A DNA stretch of 64,000 nucleotides, from contig JAPLQY010000060.1 in the NCBI GenBank assembly GCA_026399475.1, positions 1 through 64,000 of the forward strand, given 5' to 3'. The translations under genes were made by a program, and so were the position numbers. Source of the DNA: Rhodocyclales bacterium. Lineage in GTDB: Bacteria > Pseudomonadota > Gammaproteobacteria > Burkholderiales > Rhodocyclaceae. The notes under the pieces were generated by a model. The model was not told where the DNA came from and did no database searches. It saw only the letters and a program-made list of their open reading frames with translations. This document shows, in pieces, positions 17,297 to 27,281 of the stretch. Position 1 is the stretch's first letter. Each line of letters begins with the position of its first letter.

Positions 17297-20125
17297 TTAT
17301 TCCTTGATGCCGAGGGCAGCGTTGACAACTTCCTTCTGCTGCTGAACGTGTTTGGCCGCATACCCGACGGCCGGGGAGGGCGACGAGGGACGCGCCACCG
17401 CGTCGAGAGTCTGGCCCTTCTTGACCAGCCGCTCCAGGCGATGATGCTTGGCGTACCAGGCACCCTGATTCATCGGCTCTTCCTGGCACCAGATCAGTTC
17501 CTTGAGGTTCGGATACTTCTGCATCTCCTCGTGCAGCCGGCGATCGTCGAACGGATATAACTGCTCGACGCGCACCAGGACCACGTTTTCGATCTTCTTT
17601 TCGCGTCGTGCGGCGAGCAGGTCGAAATACACCTTGCCGGCGCAGGTGACCATGCGAGTGATCTTCTTCGGATCAACCTTGTCGATCTCGCCGATGATGG
17701 TCTGGAAGGTACCGTTGGCCAGTTCCTCAATCGCACTGGTGGCGTCCTTGTGGCGCAGCAGCGACTTCGGCGTCATGACGATCAGGGGCTTGCGCTGCTT
17801 CCTCAGCATCTGCCGACGCAGCATGTGATAGACCTGCGCGGCGTTGGAGGGCACGCAGACTTCCCAGTTGAAATCGGCGGAGAGCTGCATGTAGCGCTCG
17901 AGGCGCGCCGAGGAATGCTCCGGACCCTGGCCTTCGTAGCCGTGCGGCAGCAGCATCACCAGGCCGCAGCCGCGGCCCCACTTGGCTTCGCCCGACGACA
18001 GGAACTGGTCGATGACCACCTGGGCGCCGTTGGCGAAGTCACCGAATTGCGCTTCCCAGACCACCATCTCATTGGGCGCCGCCGTAGCGAAGCCGTATTC
18101 GAAGGCCAGCACGGCTTCCTCGGAGAGCACCGAATCGAAGCACATGAAGCGCCCCTGGTTGTCCTGGATGTTCTGCAGCGGCCAATAGGTGCCCTCATCC
18201 CATTTCTCGCGGTTCTGGTCGTGCAGCGCCGCATGGCGATGGAAGAAGGTGCCGCGACCGACGTCTTCACCCGAAACGCGAATGTTGAAGCCGGCGGCCA
18301 CCAGTGTTGCATAAGCCAGGTTCTCGGCCATGCCCCAGTCGACGGGAAGCTTGCCTTCGCCCATTTGTTTGCGGTCGTCGATGATCTTCTGCACGCGCGA
18401 CTGCAAGGTGAAATTGGCGGGGATGTCGGTCAGCCGTTTGGACAGGCGCTGCATTTCGGTCATCGATACCGTGGTGTCGCACTTCTCCGAGTAGGGAACG
18501 TTGATGTAGGGCGTCCAGTCGATGGAGAACTTGCTCTGGTAGTCACTGATCACCGGGTCGATCAGATGCCGACCTTCGTCCAGCGCCGAACGATAATCCT
18601 TGATCATCTGCTCGGCATCGCCTTCGCCGATCACGCCCTGCGCCGCCAGCTTGTCCGCATACAGCCGACGAGTGCCGGGATGCTGGGCGATCTTCTTGTA
18701 CATCAGCGGCTGCGTCACCATCGGTTCGTCCTGCTCATTGTGGCCGAGCTTGCGGAAGCAGACGATGTCGATCACCACGTCCTTCTTGAACTCCTGACGA
18801 AACTCCATGGCAATCTGTGTGACCAGTGCAACCGCCTCGGGATCGTCGCCATTGACGTGGAAGATCGGCGCTTCGATCATCTTGAAAATGTCGGTGCAAT
18901 ACAGCGAGGAACGGTAATCGCGCAGATCGGAAGTCGTAAAACCGATCTGGTTATTCACCACGATGTGCACCGTACCGCCGGTACCGTAACCGCGCGTGTT
19001 GGAGAAATTGAGCATCTCCTGGTTCACACCCTGGCCAGCGACCGCTGCATCGCCGTGGATCAGCACCGGCAGTGCCTGGCGCTTGCCATCAGGACCACGG
19101 CGTACCTGGCGGGCATAGACGGATCCGGCGACAACCGGGTTGACGATTTCGAGGTGGGACGGATTGAACGCCAGCGTCAGATGCACCGGGCCACCCGGAG
19201 TGCCGACATCGGAGGAATAGCCCATGTGGTACTTGACGTCGCCCGCCGAAAGTGCCTGCTTTTTCTTGCCTTCGAACTCGTCGAACAGCATCGAGGGCTG
19301 CTTGCCCAGCGTGTTCACCAGAACGTTGAGGCGGCCGCGATGGGCCATGCCGATGACCATCTCCTGCACGCCGACCGTGCCGGCAGTGCGGATCAGTTGA
19401 TCCATTGCCAGAATCAAGGCTTCACCACCTTCGAGCGAGAATCGCTTCTGGCCGACATACTTGGTATGCAGGTAGCGCTCCAGCGTTTCGGCGTGGGTCA
19501 GTTGAACCAGGAAACGTTTCTTGTCGTCGGTGCCATAGGCCGGCGTCGAGCGGATGGGTTCCAGCTTGCTCTGCAACCAGCGCTTCTGGCCTACATCCGA
19601 CAGATACATGAACTCGGCCCCGATGGTGCCGCAAAATGTCTGCCGGCACGCTTCGAGAATCTCCCTCAGCGTGGCGTTTTCGGATACCGCAGCAAAGGAG
19701 CCGGTCTGAAACACCTGACCGAGGTCGGCCTCGGTAAAGCCGTAGTGGGACGGCTCAAGTTCCGGGATCGACGGACGCTCGCTGCGCTTCAAGGGGTCAA
19801 GTTGCGCCCAGCGGTTGCCGAGGAAACGGTAGGCGTTGATCATCTGCAACACCTTCACCTGCCTGCCGTCGGAACTGGCGGTGCGGGAAGATGCCTGCAG
19901 GGTGCCATCCTTGGCCCGCTGGGCAAACGAGGTGATCACCGGAAAGTGGGCCACATCCGGCCCGGTATAGTTGCCGGCGCCCGGCAGGGTGCCGAGCTTG
20001 TCAAAATAGTCGCGCCAGGTCGGCTCAACGGAAGCCGGATTGGCGAGATAAGCGTCGTATAGCGCTTCGATGTATGGCGTGTTCGTGCCAAACAGATACG
20101 AGTTGGCCAGCATCTGCTTCATCAT
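17297..20125 (-). CDS. odhA: 2-oxoglutarate dehydrogenase E1
   Basis: 942 residues, the normal length. It starts [20 protein letters not shown], with the E2-binding N-terminus ([20 protein letters not shown]). It has [33 protein letters not shown], the thiamine diphosphate region ([25 protein letters not shown]) and [20 protein letters not shown] near the C-terminus. It decarboxylates 2-oxoglutarate and succinylates the E2 lipoyl group. It lies 71 bp after gltA on the same strand, separated by a strong terminator-like hairpin. Confidence 0.98.
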   Translation of the reverse strand: MMKQMLANSYLFGTNTPYIEALYDAYLANPASVEPTWRDYFDKLGTLPGAGNYTGPDVAHFPVITSFAQRAKDGTLQASSRTASSDGRQVKVLQMINAYRFLGNRWAQLDPLKRSERPSIPELEPSHYGFTEADLGQVFQTGSFAAVSENATLREILEACRQTFCGTIGAEFMYLSDVGQKRWLQSKLEPIRSTPAYGTDDKKRFLVQLTHAETLERYLHTKYVGQKRFSLEGGEALILAMDQLIRTAGTVGVQEMVIGMAHRGRLNVLVNTLGKQPSMLFDEFEGKKKQALSAGDVKYHMGYSSDVGTPGGPVHLTLAFNPSHLEIVNPVVAGSVYARQVRRGPDGKRQALPVLIHGDAAVAGQGVNQEMLNFSNTRGYGTGGTVHIVVNNQIGFTTSDLRDYRSSLYCTDIFKMIEAPIFHVNGDDPEAVALVTQIAMEFRQEFKKDVVIDIVCFRKLGHNEQDEPMVTQPLMYKKIAQHPGTRRLYADKLAAQGVIGEGDAEQMIKDYRSALDEGRHLIDPVISDYQSKFSIDWTPYINVPYSEKCDTTVSMTEMQRLSKRLTDIPANFTLQSRVQKIIDDRKQMGEGKLPVDWGMAENLAYATLVAAGFNIRVSGEDVGRGTFFHRHAALHDQNREKWDEGTYWPLQNIQDNQGRFMCFDSVLSEEAVLAFEYGFATAAPNEMVVWEAQFGDFANGAQVVIDQFLSSGEAKWGRGCGLVMLLPHGYEGQGPEHSSARLERYMQLSADFNWEVCVPSNAAQVYHMLRRQMLRKQRKPLIVMTPKSLLRHKDATSAIEELANGTFQTIIGEIDKVDPKKITRMVTCAGKVYFDLLAARREKKIENVVLVRVEQLYPFDDRRLHEEMQKYPNLKELIWCQEEPMNQGAWYAKHHRLERLVKKGQTLDAVARPSSPSPAVGYAAKHVQQQKEVVNAALGIKE

Positions 20126-20147
20126 TGCATCACCCGATCCTTATTAA

Positions 20148-20178
20148 GAAAAAAAACGAGGGGCGTTGTCCGCCCCTC
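20148..20178 (-). terminator. Intrinsic terminator between gltA and odhA
   Basis: On the minus strand GAGGGGCG and CGCCCCTC form an 8-bp perfect stem with a 5-base loop, followed by a run of eight T residues. This is a textbook intrinsic terminator, placed 18 bp after the gltA stop and only 22 bp before the odhA start, so it can end gltA transcripts or attenuate read-through into odhA. Confidence 0.85.
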
Positions 20179-20196
20179 AATCAACCCGGAAGCAAC

Positions 20197-21489
20197 TCAG
20201 CGCTGGGTCAGCGGCGTCACGTCGCGGCGGGCAGCACCGATGTATAGCTGACGCGGACGGCCGATCTTGTATTCGGGATCGGTAATCATCTCTTCCCACT
20301 GCGTCATCCAGCCGACAGTGCGGGCCAGGGCGAAAATGCAGGTGAACATCGAGGTCGGGATGCCCAGCGCCTTTTGCACGATTCCGGAGTAGAAGTCCAC
20401 GTTCGGGTAGAGTTTCTTCTCGACAAAGTAGGAATCCTCGAGCGCGATCTTTTCCAGTTCCTTGGCCAGCTTGAACAGGCGGTCATTTTCCAGACCGAGT
20501 TCGCTCAGCACGTCGGCGCAGACCTTGCTCATCAACTTGGCGCGGGGATCGAAATTCTTGTAAACGCGATGACCGAAACCCATCAGTTTGAAGCTGTCGT
20601 TCTTGTCCTTGGCGCGCTTGATGTACTCACCGACGCGCGATACATCACCAATCTCCTCGAGCATTTCGAGGCAGGCTTCGTTGGCACCGCCGTGTGCCGG
20701 GCCCCACAGGCAGGCTATGCCGGCCGACATGCAGGCAAAGGGGTTGGCGCCGGAAGAACCCGCGAGGCGCACGGTCGAGGTCGAGGCGTTCTGCTCGTGA
20801 TCGGCATGCAGAGTGAATATGGTGTCAAGCGCGTGCGTCAGTACCTTGTTCGGCTTGTACTCCTCGCAGGGTGTGCCAAACATCATGTGCATGAAGTTGG
20901 CGGTGTAGTCGAGATCGTTGCGCGGGTACATGAAGGGCTGACCGGTGTTGTACTTGTAGGCCATGGCGACAATGGTCGGCAGCTTGGCGACCAGGCGATT
21001 GAAGGAAATCGCACGGTGCTCCGGATTGGAAAAGTCGACCGCATCGTGATAGAACGCTGACAGCGCACCGACCACGCCGACCATGACGGCCATCGGGTGC
21101 GCGTCACGACGGAAGCCCTGAAAGAACTTCACCAGTTGCTCGTGCACCATGGTGTGTTTCTTGATCGTGTTTTCGAAATCGACCTTCTGCTTTGTGTTGG
21201 GCAGTTCACCATTTTTCAGCAGATAGGCGACTTCGAGGAAGTTGCAGTTCTCCGCGAGCTGCTCTATCGGATAGCCGCGATACAGCAGTTCACCCTTGTC
21301 GCCATCGATGAAAGTGACCTTCGACTGGCAGCTGGCCGTCGAAAGGAATCCCGAGTCGTAGGTGAACAGGCCGGTCTTGGCGCCCAGCGTGCGGATATCG
21401 ATGACATCATTGCCATGAACGCCGGTCATCACCGGAAATTCGACGGTCTTGCCATCAATGGTCAGGGTTGCGGTGCGATTCGTGCTCAT
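20197..21489 (-). CDS. gltA: Citrate synthase, type II
   Basis: 430 residues. [20 protein letters not shown] opens the large domain. The catalytic residues are seen in [15 protein letters not shown] (histidine), [14 protein letters not shown] (histidine) and [13 protein letters not shown] (aspartate). It condenses acetyl-CoA with oxaloacetate. The length and N-terminal beta domain ([15 protein letters not shown]) are those of the hexameric, NADH-sensitive Gram-negative type. AGAGGATC precedes the ATG. Confidence 0.98.
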   Translation of the reverse strand: MSTNRTATLTIDGKTVEFPVMTGVHGNDVIDIRTLGAKTGLFTYDSGFLSTASCQSKVTFIDGDKGELLYRGYPIEQLAENCNFLEVAYLLKNGELPNTKQKVDFENTIKKHTMVHEQLVKFFQGFRRDAHPMAVMVGVVGALSAFYHDAVDFSNPEHRAISFNRLVAKLPTIVAMAYKYNTGQPFMYPRNDLDYTANFMHMMFGTPCEEYKPNKVLTHALDTIFTLHADHEQNASTSTVRLAGSSGANPFACMSAGIACLWGPAHGGANEACLEMLEEIGDVSRVGEYIKRAKDKNDSFKLMGFGHRVYKNFDPRAKLMSKVCADVLSELGLENDRLFKLAKELEKIALEDSYFVEKKLYPNVDFYSGIVQKALGIPTSMFTCIFALARTVGWMTQWEEMITDPEYKIGRPRQLYIGAARRDVTPLTQR

Positions 21490-21526
21490 GATCAGATCCT
21501 CTTGTCAGGTCCGTTGAAATGCAAAG

Positions 21527-21796
21527 CTACTCGAAATTGGCTATCGGCGAAACTTCCCGCAGCCGCTCAATCATTGCCGCCAGTTGTGGCTCTTCGGTGA
21601 CATCCCTGCCGCTCACCAAGGCCCACAGATCGTGGTCTTCCTCTTCCAGCAGTCTCTCCAGCGCCGCTTCTCCTTGCTCATCGAGAGTCTCTTCGTAGCG
21701 CTCCCAGAAGCGGTCAAACACCAGGTCCAGTTCCAGCAGGGCGCGCCGGCAATGCCATTTGAGGCGATTGATGCGGGCCGTGCGGTCTTCTTCCAT
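21527..21796 (-). CDS. sdhE: SdhE, FAD assembly factor for succinate dehydrogenase
   Basis: 89 residues from the ATG at 21796; a GTG at 21814 is an alternative start inside the sdhB end. The protein has NRLKWHCRRALLELDLVFDRFW, where the family RGxxE motif appears as R-A-L-L-E, with alanine in place of glycine. The acidic ending (EEEDHDLWALVSG) is typical. SdhE promotes covalent attachment of FAD to SdhA. Its place between sdhB and gltA confirms the assignment. Confidence 0.92.
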   Translation of the reverse strand: MEEDRTARINRLKWHCRRALLELDLVFDRFWERYEETLDEQGEAALERLLEEEDHDLWALVSGRDVTEEPQLAAMIERLREVSPIANFE

Positions 21797-21803
21797 GGTT
21801 CGC

Positions 21804-22526
21804 TCAGACAGCACGTCTGACCATCATTTCCTTGATTTTGCCGATCGCCTTGGTCGGGTTCAGCCCCTTCGGACAGACATCGACGCAGTTCATGATGGTG
21901 TGGCAGCGGAACAGTCGATACGGGTCTTCGAGGTCGTCAAGGCGCTCGGCAGTGGCCTGGTCGCGCGTATCGGCGATGAAACGGTAGGCGGCCAGCAGGC
22001 CGGCCGGGCCGACGAACTTGTCCGGGTTCCACCAGAACGACGGGCAGGACGTCGAGCAGCAGGCGCAGAGGATGCACTCGTAGAGGCCGTTGAGTTCCTC
22101 GCGATCCTCGGGGGACTGAAGTCGCTCGCGCTCGGGCGGCGGATCGTTGTTGATCAGGTAGGGCTTGATCGAGTTGTACTGCTTGAAGAACTGCGTCATA
22201 TCCACGATCAGGTCGCGGATCACCGGCAGGCCGGGCAGCGGACGCAATACGATCGGCTTGCCTTCGGGGAAGCTGTCCATCGCGGTCAGGCAGGCCAGAC
22301 CGTTCTTGCCGTTGATGTTCATGGCGTCGGAACCGCAGACGCCTTCGCGGCAGGAGCGGCGGAAGGAAATGGAATCGTCCTGCGCCTTGAGCTTGACCAT
22401 GGCGTCGAGCAATTTGCGGTCGGTGGATTCGAGTTCCACCGAAATGTCCTGCATGTAGGGCTTGGCGTCCTGATCCGGATCGTAGCGGTAGATCTTGAAC
22501 TGGACAGTGCGGTTGGCGGTAGTCAT
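21804..22526 (-). CDS. sdhB: Succinate dehydrogenase iron-sulphur subunit
   Basis: 240 residues. The [2Fe-2S] site is RRSCREGVCGSDAMNINGKNGLAC. The [4Fe-4S] and [3Fe-4S] sites lie in CILCACCSTSCPSFWW and RCHTIMNCVDVCPKGLNP. It passes electrons from the SdhA flavin to quinone. Two ATGs lie 6 bases apart; the second (22526) has AAGGA at a normal distance and is preferred. Confidence 0.97.
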   Translation of the reverse strand: MTTANRTVQFKIYRYDPDQDAKPYMQDISVELESTDRKLLDAMVKLKAQDDSISFRRSCREGVCGSDAMNINGKNGLACLTAMDSFPEGKPIVLRPLPGLPVIRDLIVDMTQFFKQYNSIKPYLINNDPPPERERLQSPEDREELNGLYECILCACCSTSCPSFWWNPDKFVGPAGLLAAYRFIADTRDQATAERLDDLEDPYRLFRCHTIMNCVDVCPKGLNPTKAIGKIKEMMVRRAV

Positions 22527-22538
22527 CGTCATTCCTTG

Positions 22539-24326
22539 TCAGTAGGCGCGTTTCTTGAGCTCAATGGTATCGACGCTCATTGGCTTCATCTGCACCGGTT
22601 TGTAGTCGAGGCGATTGCCTTCGCGATACCACAGGGTGTGCTTCAGCCAGTTCTTGTCGTCGCGTCCATCCGGCGTCTCCGGCGTATCGGTCGCATCGTC
22701 GCGGACGTGGGCGCCGCGTGATTCGGTGCGGGCGTTGGCCGAAACGATGGTGGCCTTGGCAACTTCGATCAGGTTGTCGAGTTCCAGTGCCTCGATGCGG
22801 GCCGTGTTGAAGACCTTCGATTTATCCTTGATCTGTGTTTGCGCTACCTGCTGCTCGATCTCGCTGATGCGTTCGACGCCCGCGGCAAGCATGTCCTTGA
22901 AGCGAAACACGCCCGCATGTTTCTGCATGGTGCGCTGCATGGCCAGGCGTGTTTCATGCACGTCAGCACCGTCTTTCTGATGATTGAGGCGATCGAGCCG
23001 CGCCAGGGTCTTGTCGATGGCCTCCAGCGGCAAGGGCTTGTGCGCCTTGACGTTGCCGCGGAGGTCGTTCACCGCAGTCTCACCGGCCGACTTTCCAAAC
23101 ACCAAAAGATCGAGCAGGGAATTGGTACCCAGGCGGTTCGCACCATGCACCGAAGCGCAGGCACACTCGCCGGCCGCGTAGAAGCCCCGCACTACCGTAC
23201 TCTTGCTGTTGCCGCCGGGCACCACGACCTGACCGTGGTAGTTGGTCGGGATACCCCCCATTTGATAATGACAGGTGGGCACCACCGGCAGGGGTTCCTT
23301 GAGACAATCGACACCGGCGAACTGGATGCCGATCTCATGGATGCCCGGCAGGCGCTTCATGATCGTTTCGGGCGGCAGGTGGGTGATATCAAGCAGCACG
23401 AAGTCCCTGTTCGGCCCGCAGCCGCGGCCTTCGTTGATCTCGGTGGTCATCGCGCGGGATACCACGTCGCGCGAAGCCAGGTCCTTGGCGTTGGGCGCAT
23501 AGCGCTCCATGAAGCGGTCGCCGGCCGAATTGCGCAGAATACCGCCTTCGCCGCGCACGCCTTCGGTGATCAGCACCCCGGCACCGGCCACGCCGGTCGG
23601 GTGGAACTGCCAGAATTCCATGTCTTCCAGCGGAATGCCGGCACGCGCCGCCATGCCGACGCCGTCGCCGGTGTTGATGAAGGCATTGGTCGAGGAATAG
23701 TAGATGCGCCCTGCTCCGCCGGTGGCAAATATGGTGGCCTTGGCATGGAAGACCACGATTTCGCCGGTTTCCATGTCCATTGCGGTGACGCCGAGTACAT
23801 CACCCTCGGCATCACGCACCAGATCCAGCGCCTGCCACTCGACAAAGAACTGGGTATTGACCTTGATGTTGCGCTGGTACATCGCATGCAGCATGGCGTG
23901 TCCCGTGCGGTCGGCGGCGGCGCAGGAACGGCGCACCGGCTTTTCGCCGAAGTTCGACATGTGGCCTCCAAAGGGCCGCTGGTAGATCTTGCCGTTGTCG
24001 AGGCGGTCGAAGGGCATGCCATAGTGTTCCAGTTCGACCACCACTTCGTTGGCCTTGCGGCACATGAACTCGATCGCATCCTGGTCGCCGAGCCAGTCGG
24101 AACCCTTGACCGTGTCGTACATGTGCCAGTGCCAGTGATCTTCCTCGGAGTTGCCCAGCGATGCCGCGACACCGCCCTGTGCCGCCACGGTATGCGACCG
24201 GGTCGGGAAAACCTTGGTCAGCACTGCGGTCTTGAAACCTGCTTCGGACAGTTGAATCGCGGCACGCAGGCCGGCGCCGCCAGCGCCGACGATCACCGCA
24301 TCGAATTTTCTAACGGTATAGCTCAC
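22539..24326 (-). CDS. sdhA: Succinate dehydrogenase flavoprotein subunit
   Basis: 595 residues from a GTG at 24326 with GGAGG 8 nt upstream; the frame extends upstream into sdhD but is not protein-like there. FAD-binding FDAVIVGAGGAGLRAAIQL is followed by TRSHTVAAQGGVAASLGN, whose SHT histidine carries the covalent FAD. HPTGVAGAGVLITEGVRGEG and CASVHGANRLGTNSLLDLLV complete the active site. It oxidises succinate to fumarate at the inner face of the cytoplasmic membrane. Confidence 0.98.
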   Translation of the reverse strand: MSYTVRKFDAVIVGAGGAGLRAAIQLSEAGFKTAVLTKVFPTRSHTVAAQGGVAASLGNSEEDHWHWHMYDTVKGSDWLGDQDAIEFMCRKANEVVVELEHYGMPFDRLDNGKIYQRPFGGHMSNFGEKPVRRSCAAADRTGHAMLHAMYQRNIKVNTQFFVEWQALDLVRDAEGDVLGVTAMDMETGEIVVFHAKATIFATGGAGRIYYSSTNAFINTGDGVGMAARAGIPLEDMEFWQFHPTGVAGAGVLITEGVRGEGGILRNSAGDRFMERYAPNAKDLASRDVVSRAMTTEINEGRGCGPNRDFVLLDITHLPPETIMKRLPGIHEIGIQFAGVDCLKEPLPVVPTCHYQMGGIPTNYHGQVVVPGGNSKSTVVRGFYAAGECACASVHGANRLGTNSLLDLLVFGKSAGETAVNDLRGNVKAHKPLPLEAIDKTLARLDRLNHQKDGADVHETRLAMQRTMQKHAGVFRFKDMLAAGVERISEIEQQVAQTQIKDKSKVFNTARIEALELDNLIEVAKATIVSANARTESRGAHVRDDATDTPETPDGRDDKNWLKHTLWYREGNRLDYKPVQMKPMSVDTIELKKRAY

Positions 24327-24328
24327 TG

Positions 24329-24673
24329 TTACAGCCTCCAGATGGTCTGAGTTGCCCAGCCGGCATAACCGACGAGAGCGAGGAGCGTCAGCACATGCAG
24401 CGTGACGCGGATCGCTGCGGGCTGGATGTAATCCATCCAGATGTCGCGCACACCGACCCAGGCGTGGTAGCAGAGGCTGATGATGAACAGGAAAGTAATG
24501 AAACGGATGAAGCCGTGAGCCATGAAGGCATGCCATGCCTCGCGGGAACTTGTGGCGCCGCCAAGCGTCGCCGCGAATATGATCATCGTATAGGCTGCCA
24601 TGACCACGCCCGTGACGCGCTGCGCCAGCCAGTCCATGAGGCCGTAATGGGCACCAACAACAAGACGCCTCAT
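24329..24673 (-). CDS. sdhD: Succinate dehydrogenase membrane anchor subunit
   Basis: 114 residues with three membrane segments (VTGVVMAAYTMIIFAATL, RFITFLFIISLCYHAWVG, VTLHVLTLLALVGYAGWA). The second contains the likely haem-ligand histidine (YHAWVGVRDIWMDYI). It anchors SdhAB and contributes to quinone binding. It sits between sdhC and sdhA, 1 base from the sdhC stop. Confidence 0.95.
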   Translation of the reverse strand: MRRLVVGAHYGLMDWLAQRVTGVVMAAYTMIIFAATLGGATSSREAWHAFMAHGFIRFITFLFIISLCYHAWVGVRDIWMDYIQPAAIRVTLHVLTLLALVGYAGWATQTIWRL

Positions 24674-24674
24674 G

Positions 24675-25070
24675 TCAGTAGGCTCCCAGCAGTTTGAGGC
24701 CGAAAACCAGCGTCAGAGCCAGGCTGACGACCATAACGGCGAGCGCAGAGTTGTGTGCCTGCTGCTTCTCGACACCGACATGAATGTCAATCAGCAGGAT
24801 GCGGATACCCATGCAAAAATGGTGCAGGAAAGCCCACAGCAAACCCAGCAGAATCATTTTGACCAGAAGATTGCCAGTTACCGCGCTGAACATCTCGGCG
24901 CTGTCCGCAGTGGAGCCGAGTGACAATTGAAGTAGCCAGATCAGAAGCGGCAGCATGAGGAACAATCCTGCCCCGCTGACGCGGTGCAATATCGATGCGT
25001 ACCCTGCCAGGGGTAGCCGGATTTGATGAAGCGCCAAATGCTTGGGACGCTGTTTGGTCATCTCTGGCAT
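24675..25070 (-). CDS. sdhC: Succinate dehydrogenase cytochrome b556 subunit
   Basis: 131 residues, three membrane segments. The signature RPKHLALHQIRLPLAGYASILHRVSGAG precedes the first. HHFCMGIRILLIDIHVGVEK carries the haem-ligand histidine region. First gene of the sdhCDAB-sdhE-gltA set. Starts at 25070 (MPEMTKQ) or three codons later (MTKQ) are both possible. The last residues (GLKLLGAY) end one base before sdhD. Confidence 0.95.
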   Translation of the reverse strand: MPEMTKQRPKHLALHQIRLPLAGYASILHRVSGAGLFLMLPLLIWLLQLSLGSTADSAEMFSAVTGNLLVKMILLGLLWAFLHHFCMGIRILLIDIHVGVEKQQAHNSALAVMVVSLALTLVFGLKLLGAY

Positions 25071-25165
25071 AAGAGGAAATCTCCGATTTTCGTTTTGGCG
25101 TAACGCCTGATTTCGCAGACATCAGCCTGCACTGTAACTCTGCAACGCTCCGTTTTGATGCGCTG

Positions 25166-25200
25166 CACTATAAGACAATTCATTCATGTTGAAAACAATT
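25166..25200 (-). promoter_or_regulatory. Probable sdhC promoter with TGTCTTATA operator element
   Basis: On the minus strand TTGTTT, an 18-base spacer and CTTATA form a plausible promoter about 100 bp before sdhC. The -10 is embedded in TTGTCTTATAG, and TGTCTTATA (25169-25177) is identical to a 9-mer at the gntR/mdh divergent promoter. The remaining spacer (25071-25165) shows nothing further. Confidence 0.5.
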
Positions 25201-25213
25201 TTTATATTCTCTT

Positions 25214-26077
25214 TTAGCCCAGTTCATTGAAATAGCAATGATCAGTGGTCGAATACAAACCACGCCGCCACTCGACCGGCTTGTCACCGTAGGAAAAACT
25301 GACGCGCTCGACCGACAGCAATGGACTGCCCTCTGCTACCTTCAACAATTCGGCGCTGGCCCGGTCTGCGGGCACGGCGCGCAGACGTTCTTCGGCACGG
25401 ATCATGCGTATGCCGAAACGGTTTTCGAAGAAACTGTAAAGAGAGCCCTGATAATCGCGCAACATTTCCAGGGTAACCGTGCCGAAGATTCCACCCGGCA
25501 GGTAGATTTCATCGACGACCACAGGCTTGCCTGCGAACTGCAGCAGGCGGCGCACGATGTTGATCGGATCGCCGATGTTGAGTTCGAGCATGCGTGCCAC
25601 CTCGGGGCCGGCCTTGGCACGCCAGCATTCGAGCGGCAGGCTCTGGGATTGTTCGATGCCGCCGGCCAGCGGAACCAGACGCAAGAAACGGAAAAACGCA
25701 CGGGGATCATCGTGTGATGCAACGAAAGTTCCCTTGCCCTGACGCCGCAATAGCAGATTTTCCGCTGCCATCTCGTCGATGGCTTTGCGTACCGTTCCCT
25801 GGCTGACGTTAAAGCGGGTCGCAAGTTCGGATTCGCTTGGAATTGCCTCGCCCGGGCGCCACTCGCCGGATTCGAGTCGCTGCAGAAGCAGGCTCTTGAT
25901 CTGACGATACAGAGGACTGAAAGTCGGTGAGGATGGCGCCCCTAAAGTAGTGCCCTTGGGGGGTGCCCCGGAGGATGCACTTGTGGTGTGCGTATCGGTT
26001 AAGGTTCCCTTCGGGGAACCGGCAGAATGCGGCATGATCATTATTTGAACATATTTATTCACACTCGTCCACACCAT
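25214..26077 (-). CDS. GntR family transcriptional regulator, HutC/UTRA type, likely TCA-cycle regulator
   Basis: 287 residues. A winged helix-turn-helix (LYRQIKSLLLQRLESGEW, PSESELATRFNVSQGTVRKA) at residues 55-120 is followed by a UTRA ligand domain (VDEIYLPGGIFGTVTLEML, ERLRAVPADRASAELLKVAEG). The roughly 50-residue low-complexity N-terminal extension is unusual; the true start may be one of the internal ATGs near 26035. It lies between the sdh operon and mdh, and sites shared by both promoters suggest it controls TCA genes in response to an organic-acid ligand. The ligand is not known. Confidence 0.88.
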   Translation of the reverse strand: MVWTSVNKYVQIMIMPHSAGSPKGTLTDTHTTSASSGAPPKGTTLGAPSSPTFSPLYRQIKSLLLQRLESGEWRPGEAIPSESELATRFNVSQGTVRKAIDEMAAENLLLRRQGKGTFVASHDDPRAFFRFLRLVPLAGGIEQSQSLPLECWRAKAGPEVARMLELNIGDPINIVRRLLQFAGKPVVVDEIYLPGGIFGTVTLEMLRDYQGSLYSFFENRFGIRMIRAEERLRAVPADRASAELLKVAEGSPLLSVERVSFSYGDKPVEWRRGLYSTTDHCYFNELG

Positions 26078-26097
26078 GTCTTATGTCTTATATAAGA
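26077..26097. promoter_or_regulatory. Candidate GntR operator, TCTTATATAAGA palindrome
   Basis: The 12-base perfect palindrome TCTTATATAAGA (26086-26097) lies between the divergent gntR and mdh genes. TGTCTTAT occurs twice here, starting at 26077 and 26084, and the second copy enters the palindrome. The same TGTCTTATA is found before sdhC. Overlap with the gntR start suggests autoregulation. Confidence 0.55.
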
Positions 26098-26258
26098 TAA
26101 CTGACACATATTGACACAGCGCAGCACAGGATTTAACATTCGCCGTTCTGATCGTGCCGCATCACGAGTAAGGTCGCCACTTTCGAGTGCGATCATCCGA
26201 TCGCCCGCTTTCTTGCAGTCTTGTCCAATCGATTCACATTGAAACAGGAGTTCTACAA

Positions 26259-27248
26259 ATGGCAAAAGCCCCCGTTCGTGTTGCAGTGACCGGCGCCGCC
26301 GGGCAAATCGGATACGCCCTGGTTTTTCGCATCGCCGCCGGTGAAATGCTCGGCAAGGATCAGCCCGTGATCCTGCAGATGCTGGAACTGCCGATGGAAA
26401 AGGCGCAGGCAGCCTTGAAGGGCGTGATGATGGAACTCGATGACTGTGCCTTCCCGACACTGGCCGGCATGGTCGGCACCGATGATCCGCGAGTCGCATT
26501 CAAGGATGCCGATTACGCTCTGCTGGTCGGCGCCAAGCCGCGCGGTCCGGGCATGGAACGCAAGGATCTGCTGATGGAAAACGCCAAGATTTTCATCGAG
26601 CAGGGCAAGGCATTGAACGACGTCGCCTCGCGCGATGTCAGAGTACTGGTGGTCGGCAATCCCGCCAACACCAATGCCTACATCGCCATGAAATCCGCCC
26701 CCAGCCTGCCGAAGAAGAACTTCACCGCAATGCTGCGCCTCGACCACAATCGCGCCGTGTCGCAACTCGCCGCTCGCACCGGCAAGACGGTTTCCGATGT
26801 CGAAAAGATGATCGTCTGGGGCAACCACTCGCCGACGATGTACCCGGATGTCCGCTTCTGCACCGTTGCCGGCGCCGCGGCGCCCGCCGCCATCAATGAC
26901 GACGCCTGGTACAAGACCGAGTACATCCCCACCGTCGGCAAGCGCGGCGCAGCCATCATCGCCGCGCGCGGCGCGTCGTCGGCCGCTTCGGCTGCCAACG
27001 CCGCGATCGGCCACATGCGCGACTGGGCGCTTGGCACCAGCGGCAAATGGGTCACCATGGGCGTGCCGTCCGACGGCAGCTACGGCATACAGAAAGACAT
27101 CATCTACGGCGTGCCGGTCACCTGCGAAGGTGGTGAGTACAAGCGTGTCGAAGGCCTAGCCATCGACGACTACTCACGCGGCATGATGGACAAGACCCTG
27201 GCCGAACTGCAGGAAGAGCAGGCCGGCGTCGCCAGCCTCCTCGGCTGA
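26259..27248 (+). CDS. mdh: Malate dehydrogenase
   Basis: 329 residues from the ATG at 26259, with AGGAG 8 nt upstream. The frame is open to 26187 but that part is not protein-like. NAD-binding [21 protein letters not shown], substrate-binding [26 protein letters not shown], and the catalytic [14 protein letters not shown] are present. It is the LDH-like dimeric type found in betaproteobacteria and oxidises malate to oxaloacetate. It is divergent from the GntR regulator. Confidence 0.97.
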   Translation: MAKAPVRVAVTGAAGQIGYALVFRIAAGEMLGKDQPVILQMLELPMEKAQAALKGVMMELDDCAFPTLAGMVGTDDPRVAFKDADYALLVGAKPRGPGMERKDLLMENAKIFIEQGKALNDVASRDVRVLVVGNPANTNAYIAMKSAPSLPKKNFTAMLRLDHNRAVSQLAARTGKTVSDVEKMIVWGNHSPTMYPDVRFCTVAGAAAPAAINDDAWYKTEYIPTVGKRGAAIIAARGASSAASAANAAIGHMRDWALGTSGKWVTMGVPSDGSYGIQKDIIYGVPVTCEGGEYKRVEGLAIDDYSRGMMDKTLAELQEEQAGVASLLG

Positions 27249-27281
27249 CCACGGAGGCTGGATGAAGCGGAGCGCGCACAC

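Noticed and set aside
17750..20062. Long plus-strand open frame of 770 codons
   Set aside because: It is antisense to odhA, has no recognisable motif, and results from GC-rich codon bias.
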